Numbered from the stretch's first letter, positions 1 to 9,464 are shown. The stretch: DNA of 54,643 nt from Pirellula staleyi DSM 6068 (GCA_945900945.1 CAMDKL010000019.1:1-54643), one strand, 5' to 3'. The notes: generated by a model not told the origin, from the sequence alone. Numbers and translations are program-made.

Positions 1-459
1 TACACATCGTAGGACCGGCAATCTGGGTAGGACAGTCGATTCACGCGAGATAAATAAGCGTCAAATCACCTTTAGGCGTGGCAGTCATCAAGGAACTTCC
101 GCGTGAACCAACTGTCCCACCCAGAAGTGGGTTCGTTGGTACGTTTTTATTGGCCGGTTGCCATAAGTAACAAAGGCTGTTGTGCTGATTTGCTGATCAT
201 CGTCGCTGATAGGAAACAACATCGTCTTGGTTTTGGGGAAGAGTGTCTTCGTGAAAGAAGTTTAAGTTATAGCGTAACGTATTGGCGATAGCGAATAGTT
301 TCCCAGAGAGTATCCTGAGAGGTAATTCACACGGATGTGAAAAGGACGGATCGCTCGAATCGGAAAAGCGGATCCGGCTTGGGTTTGAAACTCGGGTGCT
401 TAGGATGCATGGAGAGACCATAATCCATTAAATACATTACTTGAGAGGCGGGTACTTCA
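1..459. other. Intergenic leader region; no supported gene
   Basis: One forward frame is open from the window edge to a TAA at 51-53 (17 codons ending ...SIHAR) and could be the tail of an upstream gene, but it is too short to identify. The rest holds only short ORFs without a credible ribosome binding site or recognisable motif. A terminator-like hairpin lies at 108-151. The stretch up to the M20 gene at 460 is probably the promoter and leader of that gene, although I see no convincing -35/-10 pair. Confidence 0.4.
108..151 (+). terminator. Possible rho-independent terminator
   Basis: CCAAC (108-112) pairs with GTTGG (135-139) and CCCAC (116-120) pairs with GTGGG (127-131), with a small internal loop between the two stems. 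TACGTTTTTATT follows directly. The position just after the possible end of an upstream reading frame (stop at 51-53) fits a terminator, but the U-run is interrupted and the stem is modest. Confidence 0.35.
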
Positions 460-1617
460 TTGACTGAGTTGTTTGAAACGCTTGCGGATCTTATTCGTAT
501 CAATAGCGTTAATGCGTTTTATGAAGGTGGGCCGGGCGAAGCAGGCGTTGCTCGTTATGTTGAGCGATTCTTTCGGGAACGAGGAATCGAAACATGGCGT
601 CAAAGCGTCCTGGATGCAAACGGCACCATTGAAGCCAGGTCGAATGTTATTGCACGCATTCCCGGCCACGATTCAAGCCGGCGGATCGTGCTCGAAGCCC
701 ACATGGATACCGTTTCGGTACAAGGAATGACAATCCCGCCGTTTGAGCCCAAGGTGCTAGATGGACGGATGTACGGTCGAGGCGCCTGTGATACCAAAGC
801 TGGGCTCGCTGCGATGATGCATGTTCTATCGCACATTCAGACTAGCCCAACTAAGCCGCCGTGCGATGTGTTGCTCGCTGCAGTTGTCGACGAGGAGTAT
901 TCGTTTCGCGGCGTGATAAAACTGTGCGAGGATCTTAAGGCAGATGCCGCCATTGTGGCTGAGCCCACCGAACTGCGAGTCGCGATTGCGAGCAAAGGTG
1001 TTCTGCGTTGGCGCATGTTGGCCACGGGTAAAGCAGCCCACAGTTCGAAAGCACATTTGGGAACAAATGCCATTTATCACATGGCACGCGTTGTGCTTGC
1101 GATCGAACAGGATCACGCGTCCCTTGCACGCGATCCGCATCCGTTGCTCGGACCTGCAAGCTGTAATGTAGGAAAGATCAGTGGTGGCGTACAAGTGAAC
1201 TTTGTCCCAGACGGATGTGTGATTGAGATTGATCGCCGGCTACTACCTACCGAATCGGTGTCGGACATTTGGAAGCACTACGAACAAATGATTAATGGAT
1301 TAAAAGGGAATATGCCCGAGTTGGATGTACGAATGGAGCAACCCATGTTGGTAGACACAGCGTGGATGGTCGATCCGTCCAGTGCTATTGTCCAAGTCGC
1401 CCGCAACGTTTTGAGCGAATTCAGGTTAGACGATGAACCGATCGGAGTGCCCTTTGGGAGCGATGCGAGCAAATTGGGAAAGGCAGGAATTCCGACAATT
1501 ATCTTTGGACCAGGCAGCATCGACCAAGCGCATGGAGCGGTCGAGTATATTGAGTTGAAACAAGTGGAGCAGGCATTCGAGTTTTATCGAAACTGTGCCA
1601 TGGAGTACGGTAAATAA
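460..1617 (+). CDS. M20 family metallopeptidase (ArgE/DapE-type deacylase)
   Basis: Predicted cytoplasmic zinc-dependent amidohydrolase of the ArgE/DapE/CPG2 family, which hydrolyses N-acyl amino acids or short peptides. The expected metal and catalytic signature is visible: EAHMD (His81, Asp83), GRGACDTKAG with bridging Asp111, DEE at 144-146, AEPTE near 162-166, and a C-terminal GPGSIDQAHG segment carrying the last ligand His. A dimerisation-domain-like middle (residues ~175-290) is present. Length 385 aa is normal for the family. The start is TTG at 460, supported by GAGAGGCG about 10 bases upstream; no nearby in-frame ATG covers the conserved N-terminus. It stands alone, so no partner indicates whether the substrate is acetylornithine, succinyl-diaminopimelate or another acyl amino acid. 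Confidence 0.85.
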   Translation: MTELFETLADLIRINSVNAFYEGGPGEAGVARYVERFFRERGIETWRQSVLDANGTIEARSNVIARIPGHDSSRRIVLEAHMDTVSVQGMTIPPFEPKVLDGRMYGRGACDTKAGLAAMMHVLSHIQTSPTKPPCDVLLAAVVDEEYSFRGVIKLCEDLKADAAIVAEPTELRVAIASKGVLRWRMLATGKAAHSSKAHLGTNAIYHMARVVLAIEQDHASLARDPHPLLGPASCNVGKISGGVQVNFVPDGCVIEIDRRLLPTESVSDIWKHYEQMINGLKGNMPELDVRMEQPMLVDTAWMVDPSSAIVQVARNVLSEFRLDDEPIGVPFGSDASKLGKAGIPTIIFGPGSIDQAHGAVEYIELKQVEQAFEFYRNCAMEYGK

Positions 1618-1795
1618 ACAACGTCTACGAAGCGGCCATCTAGAATGATGACCGGCCTTACCCACCCAATTTAGTTTGCCCTAAAAGGATACTTCCACTT
1701 GGTGAATGACAGGATTTTTGTTACCCTAACTTAAAAATGGTGGTTGAATTGAGCTGCAAGCGTTAGCTGCGATGTGATTATTTGCGACTAAAAGC

Positions 1796-1813
1796 GAGGC
1801 TAGCGCCTGCGGC
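1796..1813 (+). repeat. Fragment of the GGCTAGCGCC repeat family
   Basis: The gap between the M20 gene and the amidohydrolase (1618-1924) has no gene. It contains GGCTAGCGCCTGCGGC (1798-1813), which is exactly the reverse complement of the segment flanking the full element at 44249-44264. It shares the 10-base core with the copies near 2.9, 13.2, 24.8 and 44.3 kb. The remainder of the gap shows no other structure. Confidence 0.55.
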
Positions 1814-1924
1814 TCAACCCAAAAATCTAATCTGGACAAAGCACTAGGCTGGTTTCTCAAGTGCAATCGTTTCATTGGCAAATCAAGTCTCGCCCAGCAG
1901 GCGGGACCTACTCGGAGCAAATCG

Positions 1925-2842
1925 ATGATTTCAAGACGGAACTTTATCCAGACGACTGCCATGAGCGGTTTTGCATTGCGATCACTTCAGGCCACCGATA
2001 TCGCAACCGAGTCTCGGTGGATTGACGCCCACGTGCATGTGTGGACTCCGGATACCAACAAGTACCCGCTGGCTGAGTCATTCAATGTGGCGGACATGGC
2101 ACCGGCAAGCTTTACTCCCGATGATTTGTTTGCGCATTGCAAGCCGCAGGGTGTCGCCAAAGTGGTACTGATTCAAATGAGTTTCTATCGGTTTGACAAT
2201 CAGTACATGCTCGATAGCATGGAAAAACACCCTGGGGTTTTTGCTGGAGTTGCGATTGTGGACGAGAGCAAGCCCGACGTGGTTTCGACTATGAATGTGC
2301 TTGGCAAAAAGGGAGTGCGTGGCTTTCGTCTCTATGCGGACCGCCGGAAAGCGAGTGCATGGAAAGACTCGTCTGGAATGAAACAGATGTGGAGCCATGC
2401 AGCTGACTCAGGACAAAGCATGTGCCTGCTTGCCGATCCCGATGCGTTGCCTACGGTGAATGCTATGTGTGAGCGTTTTCCGAAGACTCAAGTTGTCATC
2501 GACCATTTTGCAAGAATCGGCGTCACCGGTACGATCGACCCAGTTGACTTGGACAACCTGTGCGGATTATCTAAGTTTGAAAACGTCTTTGTCAAGACAA
2601 GTGCGTTTTATGCGCTCGGCAAGAAACTAGCCCCTTACGCGGATCTTGGTGCGATGATTCAGCGATTGGTTCGCGAATTTGGTGTAAAGCGTTTGATGTG
2701 GGCCTCGGATTGTCCCTATCAGGTAGTGGGTGGCCACAACTATGCCGATTCGATTGGTCTGATTCGCGATCGACTCGACTTCTTGTCCCCGGAAGACAAG
2801 CAATGGTTGCTTCGTGGCACTGCGGAGAAGGTATTCTTTTAG
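1925..2842 (+). CDS. Tat-exported amidohydrolase (TIM-barrel, amidohydrolase-2 family)
   Basis: Metal-dependent hydrolase of the amidohydrolase-2 family (COG3618-like, related to lactonases and 2-pyrone-4,6-dicarboxylate hydrolases). The N-terminus has a twin-arginine motif (SRRNFIQ, residues 3-9) and a short hydrophobic stretch, so export is likely. The barrel starts with the HxH metal motif in DAHVHVW (His36, His38). Later ligands are seen in VVIDHFAR (His near residue 190) and ASDCPY near residue 260 (catalytic Asp). Length 305 aa is typical. It is convergent with fhcA downstream, with a repeat copy between them. The substrate cannot be told; a sugar lactone or cyclic ester is plausible from the family. 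Confidence 0.8.
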   Translation: MISRRNFIQTTAMSGFALRSLQATDIATESRWIDAHVHVWTPDTNKYPLAESFNVADMAPASFTPDDLFAHCKPQGVAKVVLIQMSFYRFDNQYMLDSMEKHPGVFAGVAIVDESKPDVVSTMNVLGKKGVRGFRLYADRRKASAWKDSSGMKQMWSHAADSGQSMCLLADPDALPTVNAMCERFPKTQVVIDHFARIGVTGTIDPVDLDNLCGLSKFENVFVKTSAFYALGKKLAPYADLGAMIQRLVREFGVKRLMWASDCPYQVVGGHNYADSIGLIRDRLDFLSPEDKQWLLRGTAEKVFF

Positions 2843-2896
2843 GCGAACGGAGTTCAATAACAATGACAATGCATGCATGCACCTTGCGGTGCGACT

Positions 2897-2966
2897 TCAG
2901 GCCCGGGGCTAGCGCCCACCGGTTCACGAAATCGCAAAGTGAGTGCCATTTGGCTAGCGCCGTTGG
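2897..2966 (-). repeat. Half copy of the two-armed intergenic repeat (left arm, inverted)
   Basis: The sequence from CAGGCCCGGGGC to TTGGCTAGCGCCG is the reverse complement of the left arm of the full element at 44255-44386. It contains the core GGCTAGCGCC twice (2907-2916 and 2952-2961) and the conserved end AAAGTGAGTGCCATT (2936-2950). The right arm is absent. It lies between the stop codons of two convergent genes. One frame of this arm encodes a peptide beginning RPGASAHRFT that recurs in the other copies and gives false ORFs. Confidence 0.75.
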
Positions 2967-2994
2967 TTCACAAAAGTATTACCATTCCACAGTG

Positions 2995-4641
2995 TTACCA
3001 TTCTATGGTTCTGTTTTTAGACCGCAGCTCGTCCGAGCGAACGACAATCATCTCAGTCGAATAGCCATAGCGAGATCGCCAAATGCGATTCAGCAAATCA
3101 TCCATTTGTGAATCTACTTGTACGTTAGCGACTACAGTCGATTTCATCGCGTCATCTAAAAAAACACCGTCGCGATATACGAGCTTGCCACGCCGAAAAA
3201 CCATACGCGGACGCGAGAACATCTGCTCAGGATTTTCACTGCGTTCGTAAACGACCACATCTGCCAAGCTTCCATCGATCAATGAACCTCGATTCTTTAA
3301 TCCCAATGCTCTGGCGGGGCCAAGCCTCGTCATTTTGATAATCTCCTCGAGCGAATACTCACGCTTAAGCGATGGCAACGGACTTGATTTCTGGACGTCC
3401 GGATGCAGCCTCGAAAAAACGGACATTCGAAAATCATAGTTCATCAGCAATCGAATGAGATGCGGATACGAAGTGAACGGCGCACCGTTGGGATGATCCG
3501 TCGTCAGAAAAACTCGAAGAGGATCCTCAACTCTCAAGAATAACTCAATACCAATCGTCCAAAGAAGTCCGTGCACATACTGGTCTTGGCGATACCGAAA
3601 GGGAAGGACACCGCATCCAGCTTGACATTCTAAATCTTGAAAAATCGCCTTCCGAGGGCGAGCTAAATTACGGTTAGCGTATTGGTGCATCGTGTCTCCG
3701 GACAGAGTAACAGTCTGCCCGAATTGAACTTGGCCAACATCGATCGAAAGACTCGCATCCGAATTGACTCGATCGGCCAATCGATGCGCCGCTGAACTGT
3801 AGCCGTGCGGGCCGTCCGCTGCGTAGCAATGAAACTGAGCGTGTGTCAAATGCAACCGTCGGCCTTCGACCGCATCGATGGTGGCCATCGTGGCTGCAAT
3901 ATTGCCAGCCAATCCAAGATTGCTGCAATGAACGTGCAGGGGATGAGCGAGCCCCAACGATTCAACAGCTTGAGACAGCGTGCACAATATTTGCCGCGGC
4001 GTTATGCTAAAATAGGAGTGCTGGTCATCGACACTGAGATGCCGTTGATTGAACTTGAATGCGTCGATGCCGCCTGCATTGACGACTTTTACAGCACAGC
4101 ACTGATGCGCCCGCAGCATCCATCCGACATAGTCATTGATTTGCTGCTGAGGCACGCCGTCACGAATCCACTCCAAGAGCAATCGGTCGTTTCCAAGAAG
4201 TAGGTAACCACCGGTATCGAGCCAAGGCGTATCGGCCATTTCTGCATGCGATTGTCTTGCATTGGCCGGCAACACAGCCGGTTCAAAGCAAGCCGTGTAT
4301 CCCATTTCAAGGTAACGACGACCTGTTTCCCAAGTTGCAGGAACGGGAGAACTAAGCGGTGCTATCCAATTTGATTCTTTACCGCTTCGCTCCGAATTGG
4401 AACGCTTGTGATCTACCATTTCTGGCAACAACAGTCTCGCAATATTAACCTTTCCTCCACCAATATGGGTATGAATATCAATACCACCCGAAACGACGAT
4501 ATGACCATCCAATCGGTACTCAGCGTCCGCTCGCGAGTCTTTTGGCAGAGAACAAATAGATTCCCCGTTGAGAACCAGGTCGCGAATCTCCGACTTGCCG
4601 ATCCCATCGATGCAAACCGCGCCATGGATTCGCGTGATCAT
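2995..4641 (-). CDS. fhcA: Formyltransferase/hydrolase complex subunit A (formylmethanofuran dehydrogenase subunit A-like)
   Basis: Amidohydrolase-fold subunit homologous to FwdA/FmdA. In bacterial Fhc it hydrolyses formyl-methanofuran to formate, the last step of tetrahydromethanopterin-linked formaldehyde oxidation. Visible motifs are GGIDIHTHIGGG with metal ligands His57 and His59, AVKVVNAGG (likely the carboxylated-lysine region), HCSNLG, HLTHAQFHCY and LTTDHPNGAPF (catalytic Asp). The C-terminal GSLIDGSLADVVVYE is typical of the amidohydrolase beta-sandwich. An upstream in-frame start exists at 4662, but the ATG at 4641 overlaps the fhcB stop as ATGA and places the protein at 548 aa, so I prefer it. 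Last gene of leuB-fhcB-fhcA. The fhcC and fhcD partners are not in this window. Confidence 0.85.
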   Translation of the reverse strand: MITRIHGAVCIDGIGKSEIRDLVLNGESICSLPKDSRADAEYRLDGHIVVSGGIDIHTHIGGGKVNIARLLLPEMVDHKRSNSERSGKESNWIAPLSSPVPATWETGRRYLEMGYTACFEPAVLPANARQSHAEMADTPWLDTGGYLLLGNDRLLLEWIRDGVPQQQINDYVGWMLRAHQCCAVKVVNAGGIDAFKFNQRHLSVDDQHSYFSITPRQILCTLSQAVESLGLAHPLHVHCSNLGLAGNIAATMATIDAVEGRRLHLTHAQFHCYAADGPHGYSSAAHRLADRVNSDASLSIDVGQVQFGQTVTLSGDTMHQYANRNLARPRKAIFQDLECQAGCGVLPFRYRQDQYVHGLLWTIGIELFLRVEDPLRVFLTTDHPNGAPFTSYPHLIRLLMNYDFRMSVFSRLHPDVQKSSPLPSLKREYSLEEIIKMTRLGPARALGLKNRGSLIDGSLADVVVYERSENPEQMFSRPRMVFRRGKLVYRDGVFLDDAMKSTVVANVQVDSQMDDLLNRIWRSRYGYSTEMIVVRSDELRSKNRTIEW

Positions 4642-5837
4642 TGCGATAGCCCTTCCAGCCATTCCGCAGCTGACTTTATGCTCGGGACCAATTTGTGGGA
4701 GGGGGAAACACGAGCGAGCACAGTTTGATCGGCACGGAAAATATCCGCAATCACTTCAACGCCAGCAACCGCTGTTGGAAAGCACTTTGAATTTCCAGTC
4801 AGCTCGATGATTTTACACTTTCCCGAGGCTTGCATGGATACAAGATTCAAGAACGGAGTTGAGGAAGCAGTTTCATCGATTAAGACGACGATGGATTCAC
4901 GGCTCATGCCAATGGGTGTACGTGCTATCCATTGCTCGTAACTATGTCCATGGGGATCGTACTGCGGAATTCCATCTCGAAATGCGACTCTGCCAGGAAA
5001 GCCGGTCAACCACGTACAAACTTGCTGAAACGTTCCGTCCAACGTCGACCATGGTAGAGCAGCGCATCGCAGTGTTTCATTGCGACCTGCGATCCATTGC
5101 AGCATTCGCTCGACCCAAAGGTCCGCGTGTTCTATACGCAAATTTTCAGCTGACCATACAATCGTTGTGTATTCAGCCTGTGCCATTCGTTCGAATAATT
5201 GTTTTGTTGGGCGCATCTCACTCGAACGATGGCTTGGACTTTGGTCTGAAGACCGCGACCATTGTGCGAGTGCGCTTGGAACCGTCCTTACGTCACAAGG
5301 CACGGACCACGCGTCAAAGCCAACACTTTTCCATAGTTCGGCTGCGGCAGCGCTAAAATCACCCAGCAGCAATACGGTTTGCAGGTTAGGTTTTCCACCG
5401 GACAAGGCTGCGGGCATTCGTGGGCAAGCAGCCAGCATCGAGTCATCACCCACGACAATAAAAAGGTCGGAATGGTCTCGCGCTTCTGCCAGCGATACTG
5501 AATTCAGCCCGGAGCGTTGGATCGCTAGGACGTTTTTGAAAACATGTCCAGACTCGGCACAGTCGATGGTTGCATTGTATTTGGCGGCGAAGGCCACGGC
5601 GGCTCTAGCTGTCGCTACACTTGCAATGCGTCCAGTAACCAGAATGCGATTTGCGGCTCGCAATGACTCAATTGCCACGATAATCAATTCAGCATCAACT
5701 TGTTTTTCCAGCTGAGGCAAACCTGCTTTTATCGAACGGAGGGTCTCGAACTGGACGAGCGATGCCGTTCGCCGATCGCACTGGATTTCGTTGAGGTCAT
5801 CTGCATCGCAGAGCAGTGAGCAAAAGGAGCAAATCAT
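4638..5837 (-). CDS. fhcB: Formyltransferase/hydrolase complex subunit B (formylmethanofuran dehydrogenase subunit B-like)
   Basis: Homologue of the molybdopterin/tungstopterin subunit of formylmethanofuran dehydrogenase, in the shortened bacterial form of the Fhc complex. The N-terminus has a Cys cluster, Cys3-x2-Cys6-x3-Cys10 ([12 protein letters not shown]), that corresponds to the start of archaeal FwdB, followed by a Rossmann-like region ([21 protein letters not shown], the usual ADA-like segment). The gene is 399 aa. Bacterial FhcB is thought to lack the redox role and to be structural; whether this one binds a pterin cannot be seen. ATG at 5837 overlaps the leuB stop (ATGA) and its own stop overlaps fhcA, implying translational coupling. 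Confidence 0.75.
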   Translation of the reverse strand: MICSFCSLLCDADDLNEIQCDRRTASLVQFETLRSIKAGLPQLEKQVDAELIIVAIESLRAANRILVTGRIASVATARAAVAFAAKYNATIDCAESGHVFKNVLAIQRSGLNSVSLAEARDHSDLFIVVGDDSMLAACPRMPAALSGGKPNLQTVLLLGDFSAAAAELWKSVGFDAWSVPCDVRTVPSALAQWSRSSDQSPSHRSSEMRPTKQLFERMAQAEYTTIVWSAENLRIEHADLWVERMLQWIAGRNETLRCAALPWSTLDGTFQQVCTWLTGFPGRVAFRDGIPQYDPHGHSYEQWIARTPIGMSRESIVVLIDETASSTPFLNLVSMQASGKCKIIELTGNSKCFPTAVAGVEVIADIFRADQTVLARVSPSHKLVPSIKSAAEWLEGLSQ

Positions 5838-6913
5838 CCGATCATTGACTGAAGCACGTGGTCGGTGATAGCAAGCGTACCGAGCGACGACTCTCCTCGT
5901 CTCACTAAATCCGCTGTTCGATAACCGGCAGCAAGAACGCGTTTCACTGCCGCTTCCACCGAGGCAGCTTCTTTTTCAAGGCCGAGAGAATGTCGCAACA
6001 ACATGGCGGCAGCAAGAATCGTCGCTAGCGGGTTCGCAATACCCTTGCCAGCGATGTCGGGAGCCGAGCCGTGGATGGGTTCGTATAGACCAGGGCCGCT
6101 TGAACCTAGCGATGCGCTTGGGAGCATTCCGAGTGAGCCCGGTAGCATCGACGCTTCATCGGTCAAGATATCACCGAACATATTGCTCGTCACCACGACG
6201 TCGAAACTGGTTGGCCGACTGAGCAAATGCATGGCCATCGAATCGACTAAGACAACATCGTAAGAAATCGTTGGAAACTCTTCCTGCATGATCCTGGCCG
6301 AGACACGTCGCCACAGTCGTGACGCTTCCAGTACATTCGCTTTGTCAACCATAGTTAGTTTATTGCGGCGTTTCAAAGCTGCATGTGCAGCCATCCGAAC
6401 GATACGTTCGACTTCCGAGGTGGTGTAAACGGCGGTACTAAACGCACGTTGTTGACCATCGGGCAGCTCCTCCAAACCTGAGGGGCCAAAGTAAAGCCCG
6501 CCTGTGAGTTCACGAAAGAAGAGAATATCGGTCCCTTCGATTATTTCTCGCTTGAGTGGAGACGAGTCGAGCAGTTCTTCAAAGGTTACGATTGGGCGGA
6601 GGTTTGCAAATAGACCGAGCTCTTTACGAATCTTGAGCAAGCCGGCTTCGGGACGAGTCTTTGCATTCGGGTCGTCCCATTTTGGGCCCCCAACTGCTCC
6701 CAACAGAATCGCGTCGGACGCCCTACAGGCAGCGGTGGTCGCATCCGGTAACGCTTCGCCGGTCTGATCAATTGCGATGCCACCAATGATGTGCTCGGAA
6801 AACTCGAACGTATGTCCAAACTGGGATGCGACCACTTCGAGGACACGGCGGGCTTGTCGAATGACCTCGGGACCGATGCCATCTCCCGGTAACAAAACGA
6901 TTTTAGCTTGCAA
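5834..6913 (-). CDS. leuB: 3-isopropylmalate dehydrogenase
   Basis: NAD-dependent oxidative decarboxylase of leucine biosynthesis, cytoplasmic. Seen: the N-terminal [15 protein letters not shown], the [12 protein letters not shown] loop, [10 protein letters not shown], the [16 protein letters not shown] region (substrate Lys), [21 protein letters not shown] (metal Asp) and [19 protein letters not shown] (NAD-binding). The frame is open to 7054, but the extra 47 residues there do not resemble the family. A TTG at 6913 with GGAG 11 bases upstream gives 359 aa, the normal length, so I take that start. Its stop overlaps fhcB by four bases, so a leucine gene heads a C1-metabolism transcript. The neighbouring sigma54 activator is divergent. 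Confidence 0.9.
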   Translation of the reverse strand: MQAKIVLLPGDGIGPEVIRQARRVLEVVASQFGHTFEFSEHIIGGIAIDQTGEALPDATTAACRASDAILLGAVGGPKWDDPNAKTRPEAGLLKIRKELGLFANLRPIVTFEELLDSSPLKREIIEGTDILFFRELTGGLYFGPSGLEELPDGQQRAFSTAVYTTSEVERIVRMAAHAALKRRNKLTMVDKANVLEASRLWRRVSARIMQEEFPTISYDVVLVDSMAMHLLSRPTSFDVVVTSNMFGDILTDEASMLPGSLGMLPSASLGSSGPGLYEPIHGSAPDIAGKGIANPLATILAAAMLLRHSLGLEKEAASVEAAVKRVLAAGYRTADLVRRGESSLGTLAITDHVLQSMIG

Positions 6914-7130
6914 AGTTAAGTAATCTCCAGGCTTGCATGGTATGCCGCGCACTCGCTTGGCAAATGGTTTGGCGAGATGATATCTCAAAACTTCGGAAAT
7001 TGGAACGCAGCCGTTGCCGGACTCTGCCCGCCAGCCGCTTCGCGGGTTAAACATGCTGATCCTGTAGCAAAATGAGACAATCTAGCGTACACTGCTGCTA
7101 GCCAAACACTTATCGCTTTACACACTACCG

Positions 7131-8987
7131 ATGTCGACGTACCTGGTCATTAAACGCGGCCGAGAGCTTGATTCTCGTTACTCGTTGAACAAAGCAATCG
7201 AAAACACAATGGGCCGAGGATTGGAATGCAATATCCAACTCAACGATCCGCTTTCCTCTCGTGTTCATGCCAGGTTGGTCTATCAGGAATCCCAGTGGCG
7301 GGTTCTGGATGCTGGCTCGCGAAACGGTACGCTGTTGAATGGTTCGAAGGTGGACGTCGCGGTTTTGGTTCACGGAAACCGAATTCGTATCGGCAACACT
7401 GAACTTGAGTTCATTGACGACACGCTCAACGAAGATCTTACCGTTGAGCGTATCAATCTCTCGCATGATCTTCGCGGTGATAAAAAAGGGAGTACGCCTG
7501 ATGGTTTTGCTTCTGGCATGTCTGCCTTTCTAGCTCTTCGAGAGGCTGGACGAACGGAGGATTTATCCGATCTGCACCAACTATCTATCCGATGCATATC
7601 ACTGACAACTCCGGACGAAGTAGTCGCATTGGCGATCGAAGTTTTGAGAAATCGAACCAAGGCTACTTTCGTCGCATTCTTGCTAGCCGATGAGGATGGC
7701 ATGCTAACGGAGCAATGCAAGTATCCGAACAACAATGAACCTCGAATCGTCCTTAGCCACAAGCTAACCGAAATGGTTTGCAAACAGGCCACTGCGGTTT
7801 GGGTCAAAAATGAGTCACAGTCACCGGGTGATGGTCCGCTTTTGCATTATGCCGACGCGATATGTGTTCCGTTGCTTCATGATCATAAAACCATTGGAGT
7901 CATCCATTTGTACCGCGACAAGGAGGTTTTCGAAAAGCACTCGTTTGACTTCACGATTGCTTCCGCGAGTTTCCTCGCTGCGTCGCTGGTACGGGCTAGG
8001 AATGAATCGTCATTGAGACTCGATCACGGGCGACTTCAAGTAAAAAACGCAGACTTCGACGAACTGATGGGTCAGTGCCCACTCATGCTTGAGCTTAAAG
8101 AGCGCATCTCGCGTGTTGCCAAAGCGACTGGCAGCATTCTGATCCGGGGCGAAAGCGGCGTCGGCAAAGAACTCGTCGCGCGAGCAATCCACAAAGTGAG
8201 CTCGCGAGCCGATCGACCGATGCTCAGCGTCAATTGCGCGGCGATTCCAAGCGAGCTAATTGAAAGCCAGCTCTTTGGCCATGCAAAGGGAGCCTTTACA
8301 GGGGCGGACAAGGAACATATTGGCTGGTTTCAACAAGCGCACGGTAGCACTCTTTTCCTAGATGAAATCGGTGAGATGACACTTGCAGGCCAAGCGAAAT
8401 TGCTACGTATTCTCGAGGGACATCCATTTTTGCCAGTTGGCGGACGCAAAGAAGTGCGAGTCGATGTTCGCGTATTGACAGCCACGAACCGCGACTTGAG
8501 CGAATTTGTGGCGGACAAGCGATTCCGCGAAGATCTCTATTACCGGCTGAGCGTGTTTGAAATAAAAGTGCCGCCACTACGGCAGCGAGGCGAAGACATC
8601 TCACTGCTCCTCAATCATTTCCTCGAGCACTTTGGACGTCAGCATGGTCGCATGCAAATCAAACTAAGCCAGGCGGCACGCAAACGGTTGTTGGATTACA
8701 ATTGGCCAGGCAATGTCAGGCAACTACGAAATATTATCGATAGCGCCATCGTGCTAGCGGCGAGCGATGAAATTCAAGCTTCGGACCTGACATTGCACGA
8801 ATCCAAGTCAGAGGTGTTCGACACCTTGAATATCGAGCAGTGGGAAAAGAGGCTGATTCAAGAAGCCATGCGACGCACTCGTGGAAGTATTCCTGAGGCT
8901 GCCGAATTGCTCGGAATATCGCGAGCGACCATGTATCGTAAATTGGAAGCCTACGGGATCAACAAAGACGACTTTGACAATCGTTAA
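7131..8987 (+). CDS. Sigma54-dependent activator with FHA and GAF input domains
   Basis: Bacterial enhancer-binding protein. Domain order: FHA phosphopeptide-binding domain (residues ~5-95; MGRG at 27-30, SSRVHARL, SRNGT), GAF sensor (~150-290), AAA+ sigma54-interaction module (~310-545) and a Fis-type HTH (~575-610; AAELLGISRATMYRKL). The Walker A motif GESGVGKE is at 340-347, the sigma54-contacting GAFTGA loop at 387-392, and Walker B LFLDEIGE at 408-415. All catalytic elements look intact, so it should be able to drive sigma54 holoenzyme. The FHA input implies control by a Ser/Thr kinase, which planctomycetes have in number. No classical receiver domain is present. It is divergent from leuB with a 217-bp gap; the target genes are unknown. 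Confidence 0.9.
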   Translation: MSTYLVIKRGRELDSRYSLNKAIENTMGRGLECNIQLNDPLSSRVHARLVYQESQWRVLDAGSRNGTLLNGSKVDVAVLVHGNRIRIGNTELEFIDDTLNEDLTVERINLSHDLRGDKKGSTPDGFASGMSAFLALREAGRTEDLSDLHQLSIRCISLTTPDEVVALAIEVLRNRTKATFVAFLLADEDGMLTEQCKYPNNNEPRIVLSHKLTEMVCKQATAVWVKNESQSPGDGPLLHYADAICVPLLHDHKTIGVIHLYRDKEVFEKHSFDFTIASASFLAASLVRARNESSLRLDHGRLQVKNADFDELMGQCPLMLELKERISRVAKATGSILIRGESGVGKELVARAIHKVSSRADRPMLSVNCAAIPSELIESQLFGHAKGAFTGADKEHIGWFQQAHGSTLFLDEIGEMTLAGQAKLLRILEGHPFLPVGGRKEVRVDVRVLTATNRDLSEFVADKRFREDLYYRLSVFEIKVPPLRQRGEDISLLLNHFLEHFGRQHGRMQIKLSQAARKRLLDYNWPGNVRQLRNIIDSAIVLAASDEIQASDLTLHESKSEVFDTLNIEQWEKRLIQEAMRRTRGSIPEAAELLGISRATMYRKLEAYGINKDDFDNR

Positions 8988-9023
8988 CGTAACAATCGTT
9001 TAATCGTTAGCGTAGGACAGGCA

Positions 9024-9464
9024 ATGCAACAGCTAAAATCGCTCGTTATTTTCTGCTTACTATGCTCCTGTGTCGTTGCAAGCGACGCATTGTTGCCTGC
9101 GTTCGAGGCTTTCGACGAGCAGGTGCGATGGACGAGGCTCGAAAGTGGCGTTCGAGTCTTTGTGAATGCACGGCGGGAGTTATCGACAAAGCCCCGGCGT
9201 CTCGTCATATTTGCGACACCTAACAGTGCCGTACAAGTTGCCGACATGTTGGGAGCATCGTTGCTGGCGAGTCCGCGATCTTGGCTTGGGCCTCGATCGC
9301 TTAAACATCGGAGGCAGCTGCGGTGGTTATCGATTCGCGATGCTGGGATTGTAGACGACGGACTGGTTTGGATGGAGTCTGTAGTATCCGCCGAAGGGTG
9401 TGCGTTGCAATCGTTGCTTTGTCAATCCCTTGTTGTACAAATCGATCAAGTTCAAATCTGGTAA
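9024..9464 (+). pseudogene. Truncated exported protein, N-terminal fragment
   Basis: 146-aa frame with a clear signal peptide (hydrophobic residues ~5-18, then VVASDA). It is followed by ~80 residues containing a VRVFVNA...RLVIFATPN segment, which resembles the start of large exported planctomycete proteins of unknown function. After about residue 95 the frame runs antisense through the credible pseudopilin gene at 9327-9659, so the last ~45 residues are probably not real. I read it as the 5' stub of a longer gene cut at ~9300-9320. It could instead be a short lineage-specific protein; I cannot name the family with confidence. Confidence 0.4.

Noticed and set aside
1083-1102. Sigma54-like TGGCACG followed by TTGC
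   Set aside because: Inside the M20 coding sequence and the spacing between the GG and GC elements is wrong for a -24/-12 promoter.
826-1194. 122-aa minus-strand ORF inside the M20 gene
   Set aside because: Entirely antisense to a well-supported metallopeptidase with all catalytic motifs; no motif of its own.
2698-3111. 137-aa ORF with peptide RPGASAHRFTKSQSE
   Set aside because: It runs out of frame through the end of the amidohydrolase gene and then through the intergenic repeat; the peptide comes from the repeat arm.
5080-5715. 211-aa plus-strand ORF opposite fhcB
   Set aside because: Antisense to fhcB, which has conserved N-terminus and ATGA overlaps on both sides; the opposite ORF shows no family pattern.
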